15,023 nucleotides of DNA from positions 1 to 15,023 of the forward strand of contig RFWA01000025.1 of NCBI GenBank assembly GCA_009922295.1, written 5' to 3'. The first letter of the stretch is position 1; each line of letters opens with the position of its first letter. Position numbers and translations under genes: made by a program. Shown one piece after another: positions 5,782-12,222 of the stretch. The notes under the pieces were generated by a model. The model had not been told where the DNA came from. It ran no database searches and saw only the letters and a list, made by a program, of their open reading frames with translations. This stretch comes from Betaproteobacteria bacterium. Lineage in GTDB: Bacteria > Pseudomonadota > Gammaproteobacteria > Burkholderiales > Burkholderiaceae_C.

Positions 5782-6959
5782 ACCAAGATATCAAGAACCA
5801 CACCCGGCTCTGCTGGTGGGTGTGCTGCTGGCGCTGGTTGTGGTCGAGCACCGTGGTGCGCATGAAAAGAGCGCATAGTCAAGCCGCTCTCGAGCAGGCT
5901 TAGCCCGAGTTCGTCGGCACCTGCTTGGGCCATAGCGATAACGGACTCCCGCAGGGCCCACATGGTGAGATCGATTTGGTTTTCGTCACGAAGTTGAGCC
6001 TTCAACCAGAGTTCGCCGAAGTCGATGCTGTTTGAGTGGACGCTGACAGTCAGCTCTGCATCCTTTCCCGCCGTGCCAGGGCCACGCTCAAAGCTTAGCT
6101 CCACGGGGTTCGCATCGGGGTAAGGCAGCAGCACTTTGATCGCCATTTCCCCGGCGCGCTGCGCTTGTAGCGCATTCAGTTGGCTGGCTTCCAGGTCATC
6201 GATGGCGCGCCTGACGTGTTGCAGATCAGCTGTGTCGACAACTGCATCAGTCTGGTCGCCCAAGACTGCCAGCAGCTGATAGAGCAACTGTTTTGTGTCT
6301 ACTGGCGAAGGTTTGCCATAGCGGGCGATGTTGGCTTCGCTGCCCATGGCCGTGATCACCGCCAGCCGAACTGCGTCCGGGGTGGTCTGCTCCTGGGCCA
6401 ATTGAATGGCTCGCCATCTCGCTATAAATTCTGGGTGATTGGTGACTTTCGCCAAAAGCGCGCTGAGTCCGTCGGGGGCCAGCAGCTGCTGTAGATCGGG
6501 CAGTCCGGGCTGGCGGTACAAAAGACTGGCCAGGCGGGAAAAACTGCCATCAGAACCAGCAGTGCGAGCCGCCATGAAACCGGGCGCGTCGGGATCTTCA
6601 AACAACTGCACTTGGGCTACCACCGTGCTGGGTGCCGCCTTGGCTGCCGGTGCTGGGCTGGCCGGGCTGGTGTCGGACAGGGCGTAGAGGGTGATACTGC
6701 CGTCGTCGTTGACCTGAGTGAGAAAGCTCATCCGTCGCCCGATCTCCCAGTCCGACCGGTTGGGGACGCCGATCAGGCGACCCCGTAGCATCAGGGCAAG
6801 CTGGTCACCCTGGGACTGAACGGTTGCTTGTACGACTTGGCCGTCTTTGAGGTTGAGCGCCCTGGCCGTGATGGCTTCTACCAGCGGCTGGGACTGCGCA
6901 CCCTGAGGAAAAAGGGGCGCAAAGCGCGTGGGTGAAGCGCTCTCGGTAACGGGAATCAT
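5778..6959 (-). CDS. FliK-like flagellar hook-length control domain protein
   Basis: FliK-type proteins measure hook length and signal the FlhB switch. The 393-residue protein has a conserved-looking N-terminal region (about 20-100), a Pro/Ala linker and a helical middle (about 145-270). Its C-terminal domain (271-365) resembles the FliK globular domain, with MAIKVLLPYPDANPVELSFE, LTVSVHSNSIDFGELWLKAQ and LTMWALRESV. The tail is Pro/Ala-rich. ATG 6959 is chosen because it forms an ATGA overlap with the upstream stop; a GTG at 6974 would add five residues. It may be a second FliK, since fliK normally sits with fliLMN, and its partner here is the FlhB C-terminal-domain gene. I am sure of the domain class, less of the exact role. 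Confidence 0.8.
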   Translation of the reverse strand: MIPVTESASPTRFAPLFPQGAQSQPLVEAITARALNLKDGQVVQATVQSQGDQLALMLRGRLIGVPNRSDWEIGRRMSFLTQVNDDGSITLYALSDTSPASPAPAAKAAPSTVVAQVQLFEDPDAPGFMAARTAGSDGSFSRLASLLYRQPGLPDLQQLLAPDGLSALLAKVTNHPEFIARWRAIQLAQEQTTPDAVRLAVITAMGSEANIARYGKPSPVDTKQLLYQLLAVLGDQTDAVVDTADLQHVRRAIDDLEASQLNALQAQRAGEMAIKVLLPYPDANPVELSFERGPGTAGKDAELTVSVHSNSIDFGELWLKAQLRDENQIDLTMWALRESVIAMAQAGADELGLSLLESGLTMRSFHAHHGARPQPAPAAHPPAEPGVVLDILV

Positions 6960-7435
6960 GGGTACCTGACCCACCGCCTGCGGTCGTCGCCGCCAGCTGG
7001 CGTGAACGCGCTGCTGCTCTCGGGCTCTGCAGTATCGGCGACAGTCACTGGCGCAGGCCCGGCTGCGGGCGGAGCTGCCGGCATCAGGCTGAGCAGCAGG
7101 GCGTCATGATCAGGCACGATCAGTACTACGCCTTTGCGCAATCGAGGTGTTTTTCCTGCCTCAAAAGCTGTCGGATTTTGTCGGATAAAAGCCTGGCGCA
7201 GCACCGCCAGATTGAGTGGGCTTTTCCCCATGGTGTTAGCGATGACCTGGTCGAGTGTCTGGCCCGGCTTGGGTTTGTAACTGCCTGGCGGCAACGCTGT
7301 GCTGGGCGAAGCAGTCTTCTTCGCTACCGGGGTTGCCGGCTGTGGCTGGGCGCTCTGGACCTGGCCAGGAGCCAACAGGCACAGGAGGGTGCCGAGGACG
7401 GCTGCGATGGATGCGTGGTAACGATCAGGGGACAT
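6956..7435 (-). CDS. Secreted LysM-like protein with FimV N-terminal similarity
   Basis: The 159-residue protein has a signal peptide (about 1-29: hydrophobic AAVLGTLLCLLA, cleavage near VQSA). A Pro/Ala/Thr linker follows, then a single LysM-like domain at about 53-109 with KPGQTLDQVIANTM, LRQAFIRQNPTAFE and LRKGVVLIVPD. The NPxAF ... LRKG-L-IP pattern is that of the periplasmic FimV N-terminal domain. The remaining C-terminus is low-complexity and ends in basic RRRWVRYP. No membrane helix is seen, so it should be periplasmic and may bind peptidoglycan. Placed 18 bases after flgT and overlapping the FliK-like gene, it may help place or anchor the basal body. This function is inferred from context only. 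Confidence 0.75.
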   Translation of the reverse strand: MSPDRYHASIAAVLGTLLCLLAPGQVQSAQPQPATPVAKKTASPSTALPPGSYKPKPGQTLDQVIANTMGKSPLNLAVLRQAFIRQNPTAFEAGKTPRLRKGVVLIVPDHDALLLSLMPAAPPAAGPAPVTVADTAEPESSSAFTPAGGDDRRRWVRYP

Positions 7436-7453
7436 ATTGGGGCTCCGTGGGTT

Positions 7454-8614
7454 TCAACGTGAACCTTCGGTGGTCCACCCGATCCAGTTTTGGCGGACCG
7501 CTTGGTTTGTTCCCGCAACGGTGACAAGCTGCGCGTGGTGCTCTGCAACCATCACCACCTTGGCTAAAATGGTGTGGGGCGTAAGAGTGGCCTCCAGCGT
7601 TCGCTCAAGCACCTGTTGGCCGTCAGCCAGCAACCATTCGTCGCCCACCCGCAGCCCGGCGCTGGCCCCAGCATTGATCCGGATTTGGTTGCCAATGGCT
7701 TGCGTGACTTTGGCTACCACGGGTTGGCAGCTGAGTTCTGTCTCCAGCTGGCGTGCCCACTCTTGGGCTTGCCGTGCTATCCGGTCGCTGGACGTTTGCG
7801 TCCATTGGGGTGGCAGCCAGTTGTTGGCGGAGGTGGTGTCTAAATCCAGTGTGATGGTGACCTGCCGCAATGCTTTCCCAAGGCCCCGCGCACCGAGCGT
7901 CATGGTCATGGTCATGACTATTTTTGTTGGTTGTTGCGATTCTGTCAAAACACCGAAGACGCGGGTTTGGGTCAGTACTGGCTGTGGCTGCAGGCTGATC
8001 CGGAGCTGCCACGGGATATTTTCCTCTGTCCCCCCGAGCAATGCCTGCTCGTAGGTGCTGCGGGCTGCTGGGCTGGCGGGCGATTGACTCAGGCGCCAAA
8101 CGGCAGACGATGAACTGGCCTGCTGAAGCTCGGCGGCCAGCAGCTTGCGCAGGCTCTGCAGTAGCGGTTGGTCATCGGTGCGCGCTACGCCGCCTTCGCC
8201 CCATTCGATCGACACCACATGTTGCAAACGGCCCGATGCAGTCGGGCTGCAGGCGTTGACGCGGGCAGCCACTGGGGTGTTAGTTATGGCACGAGACGGC
8301 ACGCTTAGCCACTGCAGTGTCGCGTTCGGCTTGCCAGTAGCGTCTTGCGTGTAGCCCAGGACGCGCACGCCGCGCACCTGCATGCCATTTCGATAGCTGC
8401 TGGTCTCGCGGAGCGCCCCTTTGTCGTCGATCCACTGGGTGGCTTGCACCTGGGTTGGGCCTTCCAGTGCAGCCTCCAGAAGCCCTTGCCTGATGGCGGC
8501 CAGTTTGTCTTCAGCCGAAAGGGCAGGGGGCTCAGCTGCCATTGCGCTGACGACGCAGAGGCTGGCAAGGCCCAGTGACCTGGCCAGTGCTGGCATCAGG
8601 CCGGGGTATTTCAT
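7454..8614 (-). CDS. flgT: Flagellar H-ring assembly protein FlgT-like
   Basis: FlgT forms the H ring around the LP ring in Vibrio polar flagella and helps recruit the stator rings. This 386-residue protein has a signal peptide (about 1-26, cleavage after SAMA). Its N-terminal domain (about 33-120) has AIRQGLLEAALEGPTQVQA and then YRNGMQVRGVRVLGY, typical of the FlgT N-domain. The middle region carries an AIRQ/LLQSLR helix and NIPWQLRISL. The C-terminal beta domain (about 295-383) has AIGNQIRINAGASAGLRVGD. It overlaps flgP by ATGA and lies 18 bases before the FimV-like gene. Three domains and length fit the family. Two Cys (C122 and C294 approximately) could pair. MotX/MotY-type partners are not in the window. 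Confidence 0.85.
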   Translation of the reverse strand: MKYPGLMPALARSLGLASLCVVSAMAAEPPALSAEDKLAAIRQGLLEAALEGPTQVQATQWIDDKGALRETSSYRNGMQVRGVRVLGYTQDATGKPNATLQWLSVPSRAITNTPVAARVNACSPTASGRLQHVVSIEWGEGGVARTDDQPLLQSLRKLLAAELQQASSSSAVWRLSQSPASPAARSTYEQALLGGTEENIPWQLRISLQPQPVLTQTRVFGVLTESQQPTKIVMTMTMTLGARGLGKALRQVTITLDLDTTSANNWLPPQWTQTSSDRIARQAQEWARQLETELSCQPVVAKVTQAIGNQIRINAGASAGLRVGDEWLLADGQQVLERTLEATLTPHTILAKVVMVAEHHAQLVTVAGTNQAVRQNWIGWTTEGSR

Positions 8615-9156
8615 TTTGCTTTTGCCATCACCTGGCTGAAGTACAGCGCCCTGAGATCTTGCACGACGGCCCGGTCAAGCGACAGGGTGGTCTCGTAGGT
8701 GTCGTCCCCTGTGGGCGTGATGCTAACCAGTGTTGCACCGTGAATAACCCCTTCGACTCGGCTTCTGAAGGTGTCGTTTTGCACCACCATGTCTGCAACT
8801 GTGGCTGTGGCGTCAATGCGCAAGCCGTAAACCTGCTCGGTGAGTGAACGGTAGGCGTCAAGCTTGGCGGCGCGGATGGCCAATAGACGCTGCTGGGCCG
8901 GCAGACGGTGATTCTGGACGCTGATGACGGCGTAGCCGGTGGCCGTTATGCTCTCGCGCCTTTCAACCAGTGTGACGGTGGTGGCGGGTCTCTCGACCGG
9001 TGCCGGCATGGCGATGGTTGCAGCACCATTTGACCCGATGCCTGTGCTTGGCGTGGCTTCCAGCAAAGGTGCATTGTTGCTTAAGTTCAAGGGGACCGAG
9101 GTACAACCGGCCACAAGTGCGAGGGCCAAAACGGTCAGTGTCAGTAAGCTTTTCAT
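8611..9156 (-). CDS. flgP: LPP20-family outer-membrane lipoprotein FlgP-like
   Basis: The 181-residue protein begins with a lipoprotein signal and lipobox (LVAGC, lipidated Cys18). A Pro/Thr linker leads into an LPP20 domain (about 68-175). Hallmarks are ESITATGYAVISVQNH, LLAIRAAKLDAYRSLTEQVYG and VEGVIHGATLVSI. FlgP is linked to outer-membrane basal structures in Vibrio and to the basal disk in Campylobacter. Adjacency to flgT supports this rather than a general LPP20 lipoprotein. The ATG at 9156 has AAGGA five to ten bases upstream, and a sigma-28-type promoter just before gives a leader of about 20 bases. First gene of the five-gene operon ending in the FlhB-like gene. No flgO is seen. Confidence 0.87.
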   Translation of the reverse strand: MKSLLTLTVLALALVAGCTSVPLNLSNNAPLLEATPSTGIGSNGAATIAMPAPVERPATTVTLVERRESITATGYAVISVQNHRLPAQQRLLAIRAAKLDAYRSLTEQVYGLRIDATATVADMVVQNDTFRSRVEGVIHGATLVSITPTGDDTYETTLSLDRAVVQDLRALYFSQVMAKAK

Positions 9157-9183
9157 GTCAGTATCCTTGATGCGTCTGATGAT

Positions 9184-9210
9184 GAATCGTCAGCAACAGC
9201 CGAAACTTGA
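9184..9210 (-). promoter_or_regulatory. Sigma-28 (FliA)-type promoter for the flgP-flgT operon
   Basis: On the minus strand: TCAAGTTT, 11 bases, GACGATTC. This matches 12 of 16 consensus positions with exact spacing, and both halves closely resemble the flgM promoter (TCAAGTTA/GCCGATTC). The start would be near 9177, some 20 bases before the flgP ATG and with the ribosome site still inside the transcript. The 120-base gap to the Sel1 gene shows no clear terminator. Confidence 0.6.
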
Positions 9211-9276
9211 GGTCTGTATTCGCCCGATCAGTATCCACTAAGGCCGGTCCATGGTGGCCAATCTAGGGCGTTTCGT

Positions 9277-11826
9277 TCAAGCCGCCTGTCTCAGGTCTGG
9301 CGCGAAGTTGGCAGAACGGAGGCTTCCTGGCTGGGGGTTGGAGGAGCCTAATTTGACGGTTTCTTGTCCGGCAGCGGCACGGTACCACTGAAGGGCAAGT
9401 GTGTAGTTTAAAGCGGTGCCTTGGGCATGAGAGTACATATAGCCCAGGTTGAAACGTGCCGCCGGATCGCCCAAGGCAGCGGCACGCGTGTAGAAGGAGA
9501 GGGCTTGCGCCTCGTCTTGCTCGACCGACTCGCCAAGCACATGTAATCGACCCAAGGTGTACAGAGCAGCGGCATCATCCTGCTGGGCCGCTTCGTTAAG
9601 GAGGCTGAGTGCGCGTTGTGGCTCGGCGTCACCGCCTTTGCTTTCGTGAAGTAGGCACGCCAGATTGAATTTCGCCCGCACGTGGCCCAGATCGCCTGCC
9701 TTAGCAAAATACTGGCGCGCTTGGGTGTAGTCTGTTGACATGCCTCGTCCTTGGCTGCTCAGTAAGCCCAAACTAAAAAATGAAGCGGCTAAATTTTGGG
9801 CTGCAGCTTTTCGGTACCAGACAAGCGCCTCTTCGGGGCCCAGGCCTGGCAGTTGCCTGTTGGCACACAGGACGCCAAGGTTGTGCTGTGCCGCCGCCAC
9901 GCCAGCCTCAGCCGCGCGCCGATACCATTGCTCCGCAAGCGCAAAATCCGGGGATGTGCCCTGGCCGTTGGCGTGCATCAAGCCCAGATTGAATTCGGCC
10001 TCGTGATCTTGCTGGTTGGCTGCCAGCCGATAGGTGGCCAGCAGTTGTTCGTAATCAGGCGCTGAGTTACCCTTGGCCTGGAGCATGGAGAGTCTCTGCT
10101 GGCTGCTGGCATGACCCTGCTCGGCTGCACTTTCAAGAAGCTTCAGTGCCATAGCCTGATCCGGTTCGATATGGTCGCCAGCAAGCAGCATCACTGCCAG
10201 CGCATACTGGGCACTGGCATCGCCCTGATCTGCGGCAGTGCGGTAGCACTGGGCCGCCATCACCAGGTCTGGCGCGCTGCCCTGGCCTAGGGCGAACATC
10301 ACGCCCAAGTTGTGCAGTGCTGCGGGGTTGCCCAGGTCGGCGCTGGCTTGGTACAGCTGCTCGACCACCTGGATGTCGCCGCCTGGCGTCTGTGCTTGCA
10401 TCACGGCCAGGTTGAAGAGCGCTTCGGGGAGGTTTTGTTCGGCAGCGGCTCGAAGCCAGCGCTCTGCCAGGGGAGAATTGGCAGAAAGGCCTTGACTTTT
10501 GCTCACGGCCAGATTGAACTGAGCCAGTGCGTTGTCTTGCTGCGCTGATTTCTCAAACCATTGCTCGGCATGCTCCGGGTTGGCTTGCACGCCCTGACCC
10601 AGCAGGTATGTCACCCCAAGGTTGAATTGGGCCAGTGCGTCGCCTTGCCCGGCGGCTTGCTGGTAGTAGTAGATGGCCAAAACGGAATCTTGAGCCAATC
10701 CAAGACCAGATTGGCACATGGTGCCCAGCTGGCACTGCGCCTTGGCGTGACCTTGGGCCGCCGCAGACCGATACCATTGGGCTGCAGCCGCATCGTCCTG
10801 CACGACGCCTTGCCCGGCTTGGTACATCGTGCCAAGTTGGTATTGCGCATCGGGCAGGCCTTGGTCAGCGGCCAGTTGGTACCACTGCAGGGCTTCTGCG
10901 TAGTCTTGTGGCATGCCCCAGCCGTTTGCGCTGAAGCAGCCCAAGTTGAATTGTGCTTGTGGGTGCCCCAGAGCGGCAGCTGAGCGGTAGTGGCCCATCG
11001 CCTTGGGCAGGTCCCTGGCTTGGGCGTCAGGTCCCTGGTCAGTTTGGCTGTGGATGACACCCAGGTTGTAGTGGGCGGAACTGTGGCCCTGAGCCGCTGC
11101 CAATTCAAAATACCTTAAAGCGGTGTCAGGGTCTTGGGCTAAGCCTTGGCCCTGGCTCAACATCACGCCCAAGTTGTACTGGGCCGGCGCGTCGCCTTGA
11201 TCGGCGGCCATCCCGTACCACTTGGCTGCCATGTCTGAATTCCGCGTGACGCCGCGTCCGTGCGCCAGCATCAGTCCGAGGTTGAACTGGGCGTAGCAGT
11301 GTCCCTGGGTGGCTGCTGACTCAAACCATTGCCGGGCCAGGCCAGCATCCTGTGGCAGACCTTCACCTGCTGCGTACATGCTTCCCAGGTGGAACTGCGC
11401 GGTGGCGTCGCCCTGGACGGCCGCCCGCTCAAACCACTTGGTGGCTTCTTGCGCGTCCTGGAGCACACCTTGTCCATTGGCATACATGAAGCCCAGGTTG
11501 GTTTGGACATCCGGTAATCCCTGCTCGGCGGCCTTGAGGTACCAGGCCAAGGCCTGGGCGTCGTCCTGGACGACGCCTTGGCCGTTGGTATACATGAAGC
11601 CTAGGTTGTACTGTGCAGGCGCATAGTCTTGTGCTGCAGCGAGGCGGTACCACTTCAAGGCCTCGCTGTAATCTTGCGCCACACCTTGGCCATTGGCGTA
11701 CATGAAGCCCAGGTTGTTTTGGGCTGCGGCGTAGTCCAGGGATGCAAGTGGCCGTGAGATTCTCAGGGCATTGACGTAGTCGCCCCGGCTGTAGGCAGCG
11801 TCCGCATCGGCAAGCAGGCCGTTCAT
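9277..11826 (-). CDS. Large Sel1-repeat protein (22 repeats)
   Basis: The 849 residues are nearly all Sel1-like (TPR-related) helical repeats of about 36 residues, pattern A-x-A-Q-x-N-L-G-x-M-Y-x-x-G-Q-G-V then A-x-x-W-Y-x-x-A-A. I count 22 from about residue 33 to 821, preceded by a half repeat and followed by a 28-residue tail. N-terminal repeats are almost canonical (GFMYANGQGV); repeats 12-16 and 18-21 are eroded. There is no signal peptide or membrane helix, so it should be a cytoplasmic scaffold. ATG 11826 is preferred to a TTG at 11841 because GGAG sits nine bases before it; that site can fold into a hairpin. Sel1 proteins act as adaptors, for example MotX in Vibrio motors and neighbours of E. 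coli hscC. The partner here is unknown. It is separated from flgP by 120 bases and is probably not part of the flagellar operon. Confidence 0.9.
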   Translation of the reverse strand: MNGLLADADAAYSRGDYVNALRISRPLASLDYAAAQNNLGFMYANGQGVAQDYSEALKWYRLAAAQDYAPAQYNLGFMYTNGQGVVQDDAQALAWYLKAAEQGLPDVQTNLGFMYANGQGVLQDAQEATKWFERAAVQGDATAQFHLGSMYAAGEGLPQDAGLARQWFESAATQGHCYAQFNLGLMLAHGRGVTRNSDMAAKWYGMAADQGDAPAQYNLGVMLSQGQGLAQDPDTALRYFELAAAQGHSSAHYNLGVIHSQTDQGPDAQARDLPKAMGHYRSAAALGHPQAQFNLGCFSANGWGMPQDYAEALQWYQLAADQGLPDAQYQLGTMYQAGQGVVQDDAAAAQWYRSAAAQGHAKAQCQLGTMCQSGLGLAQDSVLAIYYYQQAAGQGDALAQFNLGVTYLLGQGVQANPEHAEQWFEKSAQQDNALAQFNLAVSKSQGLSANSPLAERWLRAAAEQNLPEALFNLAVMQAQTPGGDIQVVEQLYQASADLGNPAALHNLGVMFALGQGSAPDLVMAAQCYRTAADQGDASAQYALAVMLLAGDHIEPDQAMALKLLESAAEQGHASSQQRLSMLQAKGNSAPDYEQLLATYRLAANQQDHEAEFNLGLMHANGQGTSPDFALAEQWYRRAAEAGVAAAQHNLGVLCANRQLPGLGPEEALVWYRKAAAQNLAASFFSLGLLSSQGRGMSTDYTQARQYFAKAGDLGHVRAKFNLACLLHESKGGDAEPQRALSLLNEAAQQDDAAALYTLGRLHVLGESVEQDEAQALSFYTRAAALGDPAARFNLGYMYSHAQGTALNYTLALQWYRAAAGQETVKLGSSNPQPGSLRSANFAPDLRQAA
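9364..11730 (-). repeat. Array of 22 Sel1 coding repeats, about 108 bp each
   Basis: The DNA repeats with a period near 108 bp because each Sel1 unit is 36 residues. Units with slightly different length (repeats 7, 12, 13, 16 and 18) break strict register. It is a protein-coding array, not a CRISPR or satellite. Confidence 0.85.
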
Positions 11827-11841
11827 TGGAGCGTACTCCAA
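11826..11841 (-). promoter_or_regulatory. Hairpin masking the Sel1-gene ribosome-binding site
   Basis: On the minus strand TTGGAG, loop TACG, then CTCCAA form six perfect pairs. The first arm holds the GGAG ribosome site; the second arm's last base is the A of the ATG. Folding would hide the site and the start, with a UNCG-type loop. Such a structure could restrain translation, though six pairs is modest. Confidence 0.4.
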
Positions 11842-11866
11842 CCCGAACGCAAAGTCCCAGCTGCGT

Positions 11867-12082
11867 TCATTCTTGGTGTTCCTGGAGCTGGGGCAGGCTT
11901 TGGTGCCGAATGGGGTGTGACTGGTGGGTCACCATAAAGCCTTTTTGGCCATGAGGCAGGTGTGCTTTGTCTGAGATGATCATCGCACTGACGGGAACAT
12001 GGGCCTGGTAGGGTGCTCGTGGCGGGTGCGCAGTCGCCTCCATGTGCTGGGGCTCGGTTTGTCGGTGTTTGACTTGACCCAT
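11867..12082 (-). CDS. Possible small protein of unknown function (71 residues)
   Basis: From ATG 12082 the frame encodes 71 residues, rich in His, Gln and Pro, with a central PVSAMIISDKAHLP and FMVTHQSH. An AAGGA ribosome site lies seven bases upstream at proper spacing, the best sign it is real. I recognise no domain, signal peptide or membrane helix. It lies between the Trp-repeat gene and the Sel1 gene, 40 bases ahead of the latter, on the same strand. Without it the stretch 11827-12222 (396 bases) holds no gene. The reading frame may extend upstream to an ATG at 12142, but no ribosome site favours that. It may also be noncoding leader. Confidence 0.35.
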   Translation of the reverse strand: MGQVKHRQTEPQHMEATAHPPRAPYQAHVPVSAMIISDKAHLPHGQKGFMVTHQSHPIRHQSLPQLQEHQE

Positions 12083-12166
12083 GACGCATCCTTTTTTGGG
12101 CGAGTGCCGCAAACCCCATTCCAAGTGTCTGGTTCCTGACATGGGGGCTCAATCTCAGCGATCAAA

Positions 12167-12179
12167 GCATAATTTATGC
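12167..12179. repeat. AT-rich palindrome upstream of the small ORF and Sel1 gene
   Basis: GCATAA and TTATGC are perfect arms around one T, in the only AT-rich part of the 12083-12222 gap. On the minus strand it overlaps TAAATT, a poor -10 hexamer, with CTGACG 16 bases earlier as a possible -35. It may be the promoter and operator region for the Sel1 gene; support is thin. Confidence 0.3.
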
Positions 12180-12222
12180 CTACTCAGAGTTGCGTCAGCC
12201 GCTATGGCTCGGCCTTGACCGA

